64,000 nucleotides of DNA from Bacteroidales bacterium (GCA_022783865.1 JALFYY010000013.1:62001-126000); one strand, 5' to 3'. Positions 1 through 8,236 are shown, numbered from the stretch's first letter. The notes: generated from the sequence alone by a model not told the origin. Numbers and translations are program-made.

Positions 1-239
1 GCTTCTGTGTCGGTGCGGAATGTTTTGCCCGTTGCAGGAGTTATTTTCAGTTCGGGGTCGAAGGCGGAGAACATCTGCTCCACCAGACTGCCGAAGCCGT
101 TCATCACTGATAGCACGCACACCAAAGCCATGGTCACTACGCACACGCCGGCGGCACTCACGCCCGATACGATGTTGATGGCATTGTGACTTTTTCTGGC
201 AAACAGATAGCGCCATGCTATGCGCAGCGACGGGTTCAT
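1..239 (-). CDS. ABC transporter permease, LolE/FtsX type (N-terminal fragment)
   Basis: Only the first 79 codons are in the window; the gene runs off the left edge. It opens MNPSLRIAWRYLFARKSHNA and continues with a hydrophobic segment (about residues 20-48) and the stretch VLSVMNGFGSLVEQMFS, the usual start of the permease subunit of lipoprotein-releasing (LolCDE) or MacB/FtsX-type transporters in Bacteroidota. The expected role is extracting lipoproteins from the inner membrane for delivery to the outer membrane, powered by a separate ATPase. It starts 12 bases after the rbfA stop and is surely cotranscribed with it. The family is clear; LolE rather than another FtsX-like permease is inferred from length-independent N-terminal similarity only. 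Confidence 0.8.
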   Translation of the reverse strand, partial: MNPSLRIAWRYLFARKSHNAINIVSGVSAAGVCVVTMALVCVLSVMNGFGSLVEQMFSAFDPELKITPATGKTFRTDTE

Positions 240-251
240 GCTCTTGCCGGC

Positions 252-587
252 TTAGTGTTTGAGCAGTTCATCGATGTGCTCCATGCGCTCCATGGTCTCA
301 TCGTTGTGGAATACGAGTTCCGGAATGATGCGCAGTTGATGGCGTTCGCGGTTGCCCATCTCGCCGCGTATCTTGCTTTTGTCGCTGTTCACTTTTTCCA
401 ACACTGCCTCTTGCCGGTCTGTGGGGAAAATGCTCAGATAAACGTGTGCTATGCTTAAGTCGGGAGATATGCGCACTTCGCTCACCGAGATGAGTGTGCC
501 GTGCAGACTGCGGGCATATTGCAGAAAGATGTCGCCCAGGTCCTTCTGTAGCAGACGGGCTATTTTTTGTTGTCGTGTTCCTTCCAT
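252..587 (-). CDS. rbfA: 30S ribosome-binding factor A
   Basis: Small KH-fold protein of 111 residues, a usual length for RbfA, which binds 30S precursors and assists 16S rRNA 5'-end maturation and cold adaptation. The N-terminus (MEGTRQQKIARLLQKDLGDI), the central ISVSEVRISPDLSIAHVYLSIF strand-helix and the C-terminal IPELVFHNDETMERMEHIDELL segment match the family. It is the first gene of a two-gene unit with the permease 12 bases downstream. The space ahead of the ATG contains an 8-base repeat array whose reverse strand reads TAGATTTG (622-629), matching TAnnTTTG, although no good -33 box is visible. Confidence 0.95.
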   Translation of the reverse strand: MEGTRQQKIARLLQKDLGDIFLQYARSLHGTLISVSEVRISPDLSIAHVYLSIFPTDRQEAVLEKVNSDKSKIRGEMGNRERHQLRIIPELVFHNDETMERMEHIDELLKH

Positions 588-603
588 AATGGTATGTATT
601 ATA

Positions 604-627
604 TGTAAATTGTCAGATTGTCAAATC
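604..627. repeat. 8-base tandem array upstream of rbfA
   Basis: Three imperfect units read TGTAAATT, GTCAGATT and GTCAAATC. The same octamer family recurs at 8492, 19117 and 35821. Here it lies in the rbfA 5' region. Confidence 0.6.
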
Positions 628-712
628 TATATGTAGCAAAACAAGGGAAAGGAGACGTATCTCTTTTCCCGGCTGTATTGTTTTTAGCGAATAGTTGATA
701 CGGGGCAATCTG

Positions 713-733
713 TCTCGTATCTGATATCCGATA
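713..733. repeat. 7-base tandem array after rpmH
   Basis: Three units TCTCGTA, TCTGATA and TCCGATA directly follow the rpmH stop codon. They belong to the TTGGATA/TCAGATA heptamer family seen at length at 32276. Confidence 0.5.
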
Positions 734-735
734 AA

Positions 736-894
736 TTAGAATTTGTGACGACCTTCGTCAGCTACGGTCAGTTTGGCACGACCTTTAGCGCGACGAGCAG
801 CTAATACACGGCGACCATTAGCGGTAGCCATTCTTTCGCGGAAACCGTGTTTGTTACGTCTTTTGCGTTGTGAGGGTTGAAATGTTCTTTTCAT
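736..894 (-). CDS. rpmH: 50S ribosomal protein L34
   Basis: Short basic protein of 52 residues, found by reading the minus strand directly. It begins [20 protein letters not shown] and contains [19 protein letters not shown], the invariant L34 core, ending in ADEGRHKF. L34 is a structural protein of the large subunit. The gene has its own promoter (CTTG, 20-base spacer, TACCTTTG) about 80 bases upstream and stands alone. In many Bacteroidota rpmH lies beside efp; here the M13 and NlpC/P60 genes separate them, with efp about 3.6 kb away on the same strand. Confidence 0.97.
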   Translation of the reverse strand: MKRTFQPSQRKRRNKHGFRERMATANGRRVLAARRAKGRAKLTVADEGRHKF

Positions 895-970
895 TGTTCA
901 ATTCCTTTTAGTCCTTCTCCCGAAGGATGTGTTATTATCTCGTAATAGAGCCTTTTCTGAAAGGCGGGTG

Positions 971-1002
971 CAAAGGTACGGCAAAAAAATCAATCTCGCA
1001 AG
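971..1002 (-). promoter_or_regulatory. Bacteroidota-type promoter for rpmH
   Basis: On the minus strand CTTG (999-1002), a 20-base spacer and TACCTTTG (971-978) fit the TTTG/TAnnTTTG consensus and point at rpmH. Confidence 0.75.
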
Positions 1003-1063
1003 TCTTTCGCCAAAATAAAGAGTAAAAAATCTTCCGTTTGCCGCTCAAACCTGACTGTGCAAT

Positions 1064-1087
1064 GTAGAGACGGAGCGTGCTTTGTCT
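1064..1087. repeat. Palindromic repeat, family A (degenerate)
   Basis: Reads GTAGAGACGGAGCGTGC then TTTGTCT: a decayed copy of the GAGACGGGGC..GCCCCGTCTC palindrome found at 18420, 35617 and 42711. Confidence 0.6.
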
Positions 1088-1184
1088 AAATTGTCCGATA
1101 TGCGACAGCTGTCGGAGCGTGGGAGTTTCGCCTGCGTTGTGTTTTCATGTGCCCGTCATCTCCATGCTTTTCCTTTAGGGTGAA

Positions 1185-1237
1185 GGAAGCCCGGTGGGCT
1201 TCCGATAGAGAGCGCGCCGCATAACTCCTATGCGGCG
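1185..1237. other. Tandem hairpins
   Basis: Two perfect inverted repeats lie side by side: GGAAGCCC/GGGCTTCC with a 3-base loop (1185-1203), and CGCCGCATA/TATGCGGCG with a 5-base loop (1215-1237). They could form in RNA from either strand. No U-tract follows either, so neither is a simple terminator. Confidence 0.5.
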
Positions 1238-1333
1238 AAAAAGCGAACGGGAGAACAAAGGGATAGCGTACGGATATTTGCTCCGTATCGTTGCTGTCGT
1301 ATTCCTCTTTCAGCGGTCGGCTTGATATCGGCT

Positions 1334-1366
1334 GAATCACCCACTAATCACCCACTAATCACCCAC
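1334..1366. repeat. 11-base tandem array (TAATCACCCAC)
   Basis: Three units, one GAATCACCCAC and two TAATCACCCAC, exactly 11 bases apart, lie about 85 bases upstream of the M13 promoter. Confidence 0.8.
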
Positions 1367-1450
1367 TCTTGCAGGCTTATGGTTAGTTAACGGATAAGGT
1401 GAGGTGGCTTACTTTGTAGTATTCTGTCTTTTGTGTTTTGTCCTTATTCC

Positions 1451-1482
1451 TTTGCCCGATTGTCAAAGTTTTCGTATCTTTG
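1451..1482 (+). promoter_or_regulatory. Promoter for the M13 peptidase gene
   Basis: TTTG (1451-1454), 20 bases, TATCTTTG (1475-1482). The start of the transcript could fold as GCAGT-ctcaa-ACTGC. Confidence 0.8.
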
Positions 1483-1524
1483 CAGTCTCAAACTGCGATA
1501 ATGCATTATGATACATACTAATCT

Positions 1525-3531
1525 ATGAAGAAGATTCAATCCTTATTCTTAATGGCACTAACGATTATGTCAGTAAGTTGCAAACATCAGCAAGACACCG
1601 GTATCCGCTTGGAGAACCTTGATACGACCGCTGTCGCACAAAACGATTTTTATCAGTACGCTTGTGGCGGATGGATGGCTCTGCATCCTCTCACAGCTGA
1701 ATACAGCCGCTTCGGCTCGTTCGACAAATTAGCGGAAGACAACCGCGAACAAATCAATGGCTTGATTGGCGAAATAGCCCAAACTGCTCATACCGCAGGC
1801 ACAGTGGAGCAGAAGATAGCCGACCTATATTCTTTGGCTATGGATACTGCACGACGCAATCAGGAAGGTATAGCACCTGTGATGCCCGTCCTCATGGAAA
1901 TCGAAGCGTTGCAAAGCCGTTCTGAACTCTCTGCCGCTTTGGGACGGAGCATGCATTATGGCATGTTTGCGGTATATGTGGACGCTGACGAAATGAACAG
2001 CGCCATGAATATGCTCAAAACCTATCAGTCGGGCTACGCTCTCGGAGAAAAGGAGTACTATTTCGATACCGATGAGAACACCACCATGATCCGTAACGAG
2101 TACCTCCGTCACCTTGCCCGTATGTTCACCCTCTTTGGATATGACAATGCCGAAGAGCGCGCCCAGACCGTCCTTCGTCTGGAAACACGTTTGGCGGGTG
2201 CTGCCAAAAACAATGTGGAACTCCGTGACCCGCAAGCCAACTACAATAAGATGACGATTGCCGAGTTGCAGCAACTTGTTCCCGAAATCGACTGGAACGC
2301 TTTCCTTATAGCAATGAACATACATACCAACACTATTTCTGTCGGACAAATCTCTCATTTGCAGGAAGCCGGCAAGATGTTGGCAGAAGAACCTTTGGAA
2401 GACCTCAAAACGCTCTTCGTATGGCAAACTATCGACGGAGCAGCCTCTTCGCTTACCGACGAAATCTATGCGCAGAACTTCAGTTTCTACGGCAAAATAC
2501 TTTCCGGTCAGGAAGAGCCTCAGCCATTGTGGAAACGGGCTGTAAGTGTGGTAAACGGCACACTCGGCGAGGCTGTCGGACAGATGTATGTACAACGCTA
2601 TTTCCCGCCTGAAGCAAAAGCGCGTATGGAGCAATTGGTAAAGAATCTGCAGACTTCTCTCAGTCAACGTATTGCCGCCCTCACTTGGATGAGCGACGAA
2701 ACCAAAGCCAAGGCACAGGAGAAACTCGCCGCTTTCTATGTCAAAGTGGGTTATCCCGATAAGTGGCGCGACTATACCGCACTCACTATCGATGCTGCCG
2801 ACAGTTATTATACCAACCTGCAGCGTGCCGCCAAGTTCGAACAGGACTATATGCTCAGTTTCGTTGACCAACCGGTGGACCGCGACAAGTGGTACATGAC
2901 GCCGCAAACCGTCAATGCTTACTATAACCCTGCTACCAACGAGATTTGCTTCCCTGCCGGTATCCTCCAATATCCCTTCTTCGATATGAATGCCGACGAT
3001 GCTTTCAACTATGGTGCTATCGGTGTGGTTATCGGACATGAGATGACCCATGGTTTCGACGATCAGGGATCGCAGTACGACAAAGACGGTAACTTGAATA
3101 ACTGGTGGACTGCCGACGACCGTCAGAACTTCGAAGCTCGTACCAAGGTTATGGCGGAATACTTCAACAATATCGAAGTGGCACCCGGTGTACATGCCAA
3201 CGGATATTTCACTTTGGGTGAGAACATTGCCGACCATGGCGGTTTGCAAGTGTCTTATCAGGCGTTCAAGAACGCTACCAAAGATGCGCCGCTTGCTGTG
3301 CGTGACGGTTTCACACCCGAACAGCGCTTCTTCCTTGCTTATGCCAACGTATGGGCTGGCAATATCCGTCCCGAAGAAATACTTCAACGCACCAAGTCCG
3401 ATCCTCACTCTTTGGGTCGCTGGCGTGTAAACGGTGCGTTGCCCCACATCGGAGCATGGTATGAGGCTTGGAACGTTACTGATGAGTCACCGCTCTATGT
3501 GGCGCCTGAAGACCGTGTAAGTATCTGGTAA
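1525..3531 (+). CDS. M13 family metallopeptidase, lipoprotein (PepO/neprilysin-like)
   Basis: Zinc endopeptidase of 668 residues, the full length of the family. The start MKKIQSLFLMALTIMSVSC is a lipoprotein signal with the lipid-bearing Cys near residue 20, so the enzyme is anchored in the envelope. Motifs: the substrate-binding NAYYNP stretch (about 467-472), the zinc-binding HEMTH at 505-509, and GENIAD with the third zinc ligand Glu566 and Asp570. The C-terminus holds the family's conserved VNGALPH segment. Bacterial M13 enzymes cut short peptides, so this one probably digests peptides outside the inner membrane. It has its own promoter and is followed after 14 bases by a cell-wall-peptidase-like gene, probably cotranscribed. 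Physiological substrate unknown. Confidence 0.95.
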   Translation: MKKIQSLFLMALTIMSVSCKHQQDTGIRLENLDTTAVAQNDFYQYACGGWMALHPLTAEYSRFGSFDKLAEDNREQINGLIGEIAQTAHTAGTVEQKIADLYSLAMDTARRNQEGIAPVMPVLMEIEALQSRSELSAALGRSMHYGMFAVYVDADEMNSAMNMLKTYQSGYALGEKEYYFDTDENTTMIRNEYLRHLARMFTLFGYDNAEERAQTVLRLETRLAGAAKNNVELRDPQANYNKMTIAELQQLVPEIDWNAFLIAMNIHTNTISVGQISHLQEAGKMLAEEPLEDLKTLFVWQTIDGAASSLTDEIYAQNFSFYGKILSGQEEPQPLWKRAVSVVNGTLGEAVGQMYVQRYFPPEAKARMEQLVKNLQTSLSQRIAALTWMSDETKAKAQEKLAAFYVKVGYPDKWRDYTALTIDAADSYYTNLQRAAKFEQDYMLSFVDQPVDRDKWYMTPQTVNAYYNPATNEICFPAGILQYPFFDMNADDAFNYGAIGVVIGHEMTHGFDDQGSQYDKDGNLNNWWTADDRQNFEARTKVMAEYFNNIEVAPGVHANGYFTLGENIADHGGLQVSYQAFKNATKDAPLAVRDGFTPEQRFFLAYANVWAGNIRPEEILQRTKSDPHSLGRWRVNGALPHIGAWYEAWNVTDESPLYVAPEDRVSIW

Positions 3532-3545
3532 AAACCTTTGCTGTA

Positions 3546-4337
3546 ATGAAATCAATTGTATTGCATAGCGTAGTGCCTGTTAGGGCAGCGGCTGCCGAAG
3601 AAGCGGAACAACTTACCCAACTGCTTTTCGCCGAGACGGTGGAGGTGTTGGAGCAGTTGCCCCGTTGGACACGTATCCGTAACGATTATGACGGGCAGGA
3701 AGGATGGGTCGATTTCAAAATGCTGTCGCCTATGACCGATGAGGAATATGCTGCGTATCAGAAAGCGGATATGACATATATGGTGAAGTTCCCGATGGCT
3801 TTTGCGATGAGTCACAACAATCATCAGACCATTCCCCTTACTGCCGGTACGCACTTGCCCGATTACAAAGACGGTGTTTTCCGTATCTTGGGCGTGGAGT
3901 TCAGTATCGATCCGCAAATGGTTACCGACCCTATGCCGTTGACGATGGATAACTTTATGCAGACAACCCGCTTCTTTCTGAATATCCCGTACTTGTGGGG
4001 CGGTAAGAATGCTTTGGGAATGGATTGCTCCGGCTTGTCGGGTATCGTGTTGAGCCTTTTCGGCAAGCGTCTGCCCCGTAATGCGGGAGAACAGGTGATG
4101 TTGGGTGAAGTAGTACCTTTCTTGCAGGAAGCGCAGTGCGGCGATTTGGCTTTCTTCGACCATCATAGCCGTCAAGCCGGCCTTACGGACATCTCGCATG
4201 TGGGTATCCTGCTCAATAGCGAATATATTCTTCACTGTTCCGGCAGGGTAAAGGTGGAGCACATCGACAGCAACGGTATCATTTCCGCAGAAACAGGCAC
4301 TCTCACCCACGACCTCCGTGTTATCAAACGCTACTGA
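3546..4337 (+). CDS. NlpC/P60 family cysteine peptidase with N-terminal SH3-like region
   Basis: Peptidase of 263 residues. An SH3-like part (about 1-70, VEVLEQLPRWTRIRNDYDGQEGWVDFKML) precedes a C40 domain with the catalytic Cys161 in MDCSGL and His218 in DISHVGIL. The architecture resembles YkfC-type gamma-D-glutamyl-diamino acid endopeptidases that trim peptides released from peptidoglycan. Unlike many relatives it has no signal peptide (MKSIVLHSVVPVRAAAAEEA), so it likely works in the cytosol on imported muropeptides. It lies 14 bases after the M13 gene and ends before a strong terminator. Family certain; exact bond cleaved inferred. Confidence 0.9.
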   Translation: MKSIVLHSVVPVRAAAAEEAEQLTQLLFAETVEVLEQLPRWTRIRNDYDGQEGWVDFKMLSPMTDEEYAAYQKADMTYMVKFPMAFAMSHNNHQTIPLTAGTHLPDYKDGVFRILGVEFSIDPQMVTDPMPLTMDNFMQTTRFFLNIPYLWGGKNALGMDCSGLSGIVLSLFGKRLPRNAGEQVMLGEVVPFLQEAQCGDLAFFDHHSRQAGLTDISHVGILLNSEYILHCSGRVKVEHIDSNGIISAETGTLTHDLRVIKRY

Positions 4338-4384
4338 GTACTTACGTAAATTATGCGATTTGCATAATGTATTATTCTTAATAA

Positions 4385-4417
4385 AAAAGTCCGCAGCTAT
4401 TGTAGTTGCGGACTTTT
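4385..4417. terminator. Bidirectional intrinsic terminator
   Basis: Perfect 11-base stem AAAAGTCCGCA/TGCGGACTTTT with an 11-base loop, between the convergent NlpC/P60 and efp genes. Runs of A and T on the two sides allow it to stop transcription from either direction. Confidence 0.85.
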
Positions 4418-4423
4418 GGTTTG

Positions 4424-4499
4424 CTATGGCAGGTACTGCGTTTAGCTATGGTATTATTGCGTTTCTGCTATGGCAGTACTGCGGTTAGCTATGGCAGTA
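4424..4499. repeat. 22-base (2 x 11) imperfect tandem repeat
   Basis: Four copies of CTATGGCAG(T) alternate with ACTGCGTTTAG-like halves at 22, 22 and 21 bases, filling the space between the terminator and the efp stop codon. Confidence 0.75.
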
Positions 4500-4507
4500 T
4501 AGCCGTA

Positions 4508-5071
4508 TTAGCGGACACGCTCACAATAACTGCCGTCGCGGGTATCAACACGGATAAGCTCTCCTTCGTTGATAAAGAGAGGTACACGAATCTCTACACC
4601 GGTCTCCAGTTTGGCTGGCTTGGTGGTGTTGGTAGCCGTATCCCCTTTCAGACCAGGCTCCGTGTAAGTTACTTCCAATTCTACTTTGGTAGGCAACTCG
4701 GCAAAGAGAACCGTCTCGGTAGAAGCATCACTCACTACGTCGATTACCATACCTTCCTTCAAGAAGTCAACACCTGTAATCAAGTCATGGGCGATAGGAA
4801 TCTGCTCATAAGTCTCCTGGTTCATAAAGATGTAATCGCTGCCTTCCATATAAAGATATTGGTAAGGACGACGCTCTACACGCACGTCTTCCAGTTTCTC
4901 ACCGATGTTGAAACGGCGCTCCAATACACGACCGTCAACTACATCTTTGAATTTTACACGCATGATGGTGTTGCCCTTTCCGGGTTTTACATGCAAGAAC
5001 TCGATAACGAAATACAAACGGCCATCCATACGGATACATACGCCATTCTTAATGTCTTGTGAATTAATCAT
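4508..5071 (-). CDS. efp: Elongation factor P
   Basis: EF-P of 187 residues, normal length. It binds ribosomes stalled at polyproline stretches between the P and E sites. Three beta-barrel domains are expected; domain I carries the decoding-centre loop KPGKGNT with the tip Lys32, and domains II/III end with GVEIRVPLFINEGELIRVDTRDGSYCERV, a strong family signature. Clients in this window could include TonB, which has eight consecutive prolines. A -7 box (TATCTTTG, 5161-5168) lies about 90 bases upstream. Whether Lys32 is modified is not shown; no modification enzyme is seen here. Confidence 0.97.
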   Translation of the reverse strand: MINSQDIKNGVCIRMDGRLYFVIEFLHVKPGKGNTIMRVKFKDVVDGRVLERRFNIGEKLEDVRVERRPYQYLYMEGSDYIFMNQETYEQIPIAHDLITGVDFLKEGMVIDVVSDASTETVLFAELPTKVELEVTYTEPGLKGDTATNTTKPAKLETGVEIRVPLFINEGELIRVDTRDGSYCERVR

Positions 5072-5160
5072 AAGTTTTTTATTCTATTATTTTGTGTATT
5101 ATTTGATTATCTTTCAGATACCCGACAAACGCACTATGTGCCTTGCGCACAATGGGTGTG

Positions 5161-5168
5161 CAAAGATA
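5161..5168 (-). promoter_or_regulatory. -7 box for efp
   Basis: TATCTTTG on the minus strand; no good -33 element at the expected distance. Confidence 0.55.
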
Positions 5169-5278
5169 CTAATAATTTGTGAATTACACGGCAGAAAACG
5201 CAATTTATTTTCTTTCGAGCACAATATCACCTCTACAACAGCAGACAAAAAGTTTGCTATTGCTGTTGTAAATGTTTG

Positions 5279-6598
5279 TTACTCAACGATTTCTCCAATC
5301 AGTGTTGCGGCAGAGCAAGAGAGTATGCGTACTTGTATCAATTCTCCGATATGGCGTCCTTTGCGAGGGAAGACGACTGTCTTATAGCCCGATGTGCGTC
5401 CGTAGAGTTGTTCCTGAGAGCGTTTGGAGAATCCTTCTACAAGTACCTCAAAGGTTTTGCCTACGTCACGTCGGTTACTCTCCAATGACAGTTGGTTCTG
5501 CAGTGCGATAATCTCATTCAACCGGCGTATTTTCACTTCTTCCGGTATATTGTCGGGCAAATGTTTGCTTGCGTAAGTGCCGGGGCGTTCGGAGTATTTG
5601 AACATGAATGCCGTATCGAATCCCACTTCGCGCATGAGAGAAAGCGTTTGTTGGTGGTCTTCTTCCGTTTCGCTATGAAAACCGCAGAACACGTCCGTAC
5701 CGATGGTGGCGTCAGGCAAAATGCGGCGTATGGCGGCAATACGCTCCAAGTACCATGCGCGGGTATATTTGCGGTTCATCAGTTTCAGGATGCGGTCGCT
5801 TCCGCTTTGTACGGGCAAGTGAATGAAACGGCACAGGTTAGGGTAGCGTGCTATGACCTCCAAGGTTTGGTCGGACATGTCTTTCGGGTGGGAAGTGGTA
5901 AAGCGGATGCGCATATCGGGTACGGCTTGCGCCACTTTTTCCAACAGCACAGGGAAGGTAATCGTTTCTCCGTCCTGCTCAAAGCGATAGGAGTTGACAT
6001 TCTGTCCGAGCAGTGTGGCTTCTTTATAGCCGCGTTGCTGCAAATCACGCAGTTCGTTGAGGATACTTCCGATGTCGCGACTGCGTTCTCTGCCACGGGT
6101 ATAAGGTACGACACAATACGAGCAGAAGTTGTTGCAACCACGCATAATGCTTACGAATCCCGAAATTGATTTGCCGATACGGGAAGGGATGATGTCGCGA
6201 TAGGTTTCGGTGGTGGACAGGAGGACATTGACAGCCTTATGCCCTTGTTCGGCTTGTGCCAGCAGATTGGGTATATCAAGGTAAGCATCGGGTCCGGCAA
6301 CAAAGTCCACACCGTAGTTATCTACAAGTTCTTGTCCGACACGCTCTGCCATACAGCCTATCACTCCTATGATGCGGGTTTTGTGTTTGGGCTTTTGCGA
6401 TTGGTAATAGCGCAGGCGTGACACAATCTTCTGTTCGGCGTTGTCACGGATAGAACAAGTGTTGAGTATAACAAGGTCAGCCTCAGTCTCTGACTCGGTC
6501 AATTCATAGTGAGTGGTGTGCAAAATAGCGGCAACCACTTCGGAATCGGCTACATTCATTTGGCAGCCGTAGGTCTCTATGTAGAAGTATTTGTTCAT
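5279..6598 (-). CDS. miaB: tRNA-2-methylthio-N6-isopentenyladenosine synthase
   Basis: Radical-SAM methylthiotransferase that converts i6A37 to ms2i6A37 in tRNAs reading UNN codons. The 439-residue product has the N-terminal UPF0004 domain starting NKYFYIETYGCQMN (Cys12 and later Cys ligate the auxiliary cluster), the radical SAM motif Cys155-x3-Cys159-x2-Cys162 in RGCNNFCSYC, and a C-terminal TRAM domain. The frame extends 8 codons upstream to a TTG, but those codons overlap the -7 box (6620-6627), so the ATG at 6598 is chosen. Single-gene unit; the gap to efp carries the efp promoter. Confidence 0.96.
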   Translation of the reverse strand: MNKYFYIETYGCQMNVADSEVVAAILHTTHYELTESETEADLVILNTCSIRDNAEQKIVSRLRYYQSQKPKHKTRIIGVIGCMAERVGQELVDNYGVDFVAGPDAYLDIPNLLAQAEQGHKAVNVLLSTTETYRDIIPSRIGKSISGFVSIMRGCNNFCSYCVVPYTRGRERSRDIGSILNELRDLQQRGYKEATLLGQNVNSYRFEQDGETITFPVLLEKVAQAVPDMRIRFTTSHPKDMSDQTLEVIARYPNLCRFIHLPVQSGSDRILKLMNRKYTRAWYLERIAAIRRILPDATIGTDVFCGFHSETEEDHQQTLSLMREVGFDTAFMFKYSERPGTYASKHLPDNIPEEVKIRRLNEIIALQNQLSLESNRRDVGKTFEVLVEGFSKRSQEQLYGRTSGYKTVVFPRKGRHIGELIQVRILSCSAATLIGEIVE

Positions 6599-6619
6599 AT
6601 CGGTATCTCGAAAACGGGA

Positions 6620-6627
6620 CAAAGATA
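6620..6627 (-). promoter_or_regulatory. -7 box for miaB
   Basis: TATCTTTG on the minus strand, 22 bases from the chosen ATG, giving a very short leader. It argues against the upstream TTG start. Confidence 0.6.
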
Positions 6628-6720
6628 CATATTATTTGTGGATTTTTCATAGAATCAGGGTGGACAAACTAACGAAAATGCTGTTTTCCGGCAGAAAAAG
6701 CACATTTTTTCGGGAAAGTT

Positions 6721-6752
6721 CTTGCACGATACAAGGAAAAGCCTTACCTTTG
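6721..6752 (+). promoter_or_regulatory. Promoter for the small membrane protein-greA unit
   Basis: CTTG (6721-6724), 20 bases, TACCTTTG (6745-6752). Confidence 0.75.
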
Positions 6753-6900
6753 CAGACGAAAACAAAAATTTTCATAGTTAAGGTTTAGGTTTAATGGCAA
6801 CGAGAAGCTGGGAAGTTTCTCGTTGTTTTTCAATCGTATTTTTTGCAGCGTGCCAAGTGCCGGAACAGACGGTGCAGGTACGCATAAAACAAAATTGAAT

Positions 6901-7272
6901 ATGGTGTGGATAGAAACAATAGTGACGGTTCTGCTGCTTATCGTGATAGTAGCACTGACTAATCTCCGCCGGAAAGATACGGGTAAAAAACGCTCTTTCC
7001 GCAGCGATGATGACGCTACGGCTCAGCGATACGACAGTACGGACAATACAAAGGCGAACTACAACGAGCCGACCGCTTTCTTGCCCGAAGAAGGCGGCAG
7101 GGTGTATACACAAGTGAAGAAAACGCATCCTAAACCAAAAGTACAACCAGTTGCGGCTGCTGTTGAAGTAGAGCAGGAAGAGACGGACGATACACCGATG
7201 ATAGACTTTTCCGATGCCGAAGAAGCGAAGAAAGCCATTATTGCATCGGAGATACTCAGTAAGAAATATTAA
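6901..7272 (+). CDS. Small single-pass membrane protein, unknown function
   Basis: A 123-residue protein with an N-terminal membrane helix (VWIETIVTVLLLIVIVALTNL, about residues 2-22), then a basic patch (RRKDTGKKR) and a long, mostly polar and acidic cytoplasmic tail that ends in a short helix (EEAKKAIIASEILSKKY). I recognise no domain. The ATG at 6901 is preferred over the longer in-frame start at 6823 because it places the hydrophobic segment at the terminus. It precedes greA by 19 bases and shares its promoter, so it is probably a conserved partner by position only. Confidence 0.75.
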   Translation: MVWIETIVTVLLLIVIVALTNLRRKDTGKKRSFRSDDDATAQRYDSTDNTKANYNEPTAFLPEEGGRVYTQVKKTHPKPKVQPVAAAVEVEQEETDDTPMIDFSDAEEAKKAIIASEILSKKY

Positions 7273-7291
7273 TACATAAATACTATATATT

Positions 7292-7762
7292 ATGGCAATC
7301 AGTTATATGACTGCAGAAGGACTGCAGAAATTGAAAGACGAACTTGTATATCTGGAAGGCGTAGAGCGTCCCCGTGTAATACAAGCTATTCAGGAAGCAC
7401 GCGACAAAGGTGACTTGAGCGAAAACGCAGAGTACGATGCCGCCAAAGAAGAACAAGGCAAACTCGAATCGAAGATTGCTTTGCTCAAAGAGAAGATTAT
7501 GGATGCCCGTATGATTGACGAGTCGCGTATCAATACGAACGAAGTGCAAGTACTCACCAAGGTGAGGATAAAGAATCTAAAGACAGGGGCGGAGATGTCG
7601 TATCGTTTGGTAACCGAAAGCGAAGCCAACTTCAAAGAAGGAAAACTATCCGTTACGACCCCGATAGCCAAAGGCCTGCTCGGCAAGAAAGTAGGCGATA
7701 TTGCCAAGATAACCGTACCGTCCGGAACAATGGAGTTCGAGATCCTGGAGATTACACTCTAA
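7292..7762 (+). CDS. greA: Transcription elongation factor GreA
   Basis: 156 residues, standard length. GreA enters the secondary channel of RNA polymerase and stimulates cleavage of backtracked transcripts. The N-terminal coiled coil (about 1-75) carries the acidic tip ARDKGDLSENAEYDAAKEE, and the C-terminal FKBP-like domain ends with GKKVGDIAKITVPSGTMEFEIL. It is cotranscribed with the small membrane protein upstream and probably with the HIT gene 38 bases downstream, the gap being occupied by a 7-base repeat array. Confidence 0.97.
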   Translation: MAISYMTAEGLQKLKDELVYLEGVERPRVIQAIQEARDKGDLSENAEYDAAKEEQGKLESKIALLKEKIMDARMIDESRINTNEVQVLTKVRIKNLKTGAEMSYRLVTESEANFKEGKLSVTTPIAKGLLGKKVGDIAKITVPSGTMEFEILEITL

Positions 7763-7797
7763 AAAGATATCGGATCTTACATACTAAATATTGGATA
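7763..7797. repeat. 7-base tandem array between greA and the HIT gene
   Basis: Five units: AAAGATA, TCGGATC, TTACATA, CTAAATA, TTGGATA. The array begins right after the greA stop codon and ends three bases before the next ATG. Confidence 0.6.
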
Positions 7798-7800
7798 TTT

Positions 7801-8211
7801 ATGACTATCTTCTCTCGTATCATCAATGGGGAAATACCAAGCTACAAGGTTGCGGAAACTGACCGCTTCTACGCTTTCCTGGATATCAATCCGCTCACCA
7901 AAGGCCATACTTTGGTTATCCCCAAACTGGAAGAACCCGAAGCCGATTATATCTTCGACTTGGACGACCAATTGCTTGCCGATATGATGGTGTTTGCCAA
8001 ACAGGTCGCCAAAGGCATGAAGCAGACTATCAACTGCCAACGGATCGGCGTGGCGGTACTCGGAATGGAGGTGCCGCATGTGCACATCCACTTGATTCCT
8101 TTGCAAAAGGAAACCGACATGCTCTTCAGCAATCCGAAACTACAACTTACGGCTGAGGAAATGGCTGAGATTGCCAACTCTATCGCTATCGCTATCGACG
8201 GCGAAGAATAG
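7801..8211 (+). CDS. HIT family nucleotide-binding hydrolase
   Basis: 136 residues, the size of Hint/HinT-like proteins, which hydrolyse purine nucleoside phosphoramidates or related adenylated compounds. It starts TIFSRIINGEIPSYKVAETD, includes the INPLTKGHTLVIPK strand, and has the histidine triad HVHIH at 93-97, His95 being the expected nucleophile. Located 38 bases after greA and followed by a hairpin terminator. The biological substrate cannot be told from the sequence. Confidence 0.93.
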   Translation: MTIFSRIINGEIPSYKVAETDRFYAFLDINPLTKGHTLVIPKLEEPEADYIFDLDDQLLADMMVFAKQVAKGMKQTINCQRIGVAVLGMEVPHVHIHLIPLQKETDMLFSNPKLQLTAEEMAEIANSIAIAIDGEE

Positions 8212-8236
8212 AGCCGCCTGTACGCAGGATATTACA

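Larger units (their letters stand above)
895..1524. other. Intergenic region between rpmH and the M13 peptidase gene
   Basis: No convincing gene. It holds the two divergent promoters at its ends, a palindromic element (1064), a double hairpin (1185-1237), an 11-base array (1334) and a T/C-rich run of roughly 7-base periodicity (about 1420-1456) resembling 19091-19116. The 84-codon minus-strand frame here crosses these repeats and is not credible. Confidence 0.7.

Noticed and set aside
1086..1340. 84-codon minus-strand frame in the rpmH-M13 gap
   Set aside because: It runs across two hairpins and part of an 11-base array, has low-complexity basic composition and no domain or promoter.
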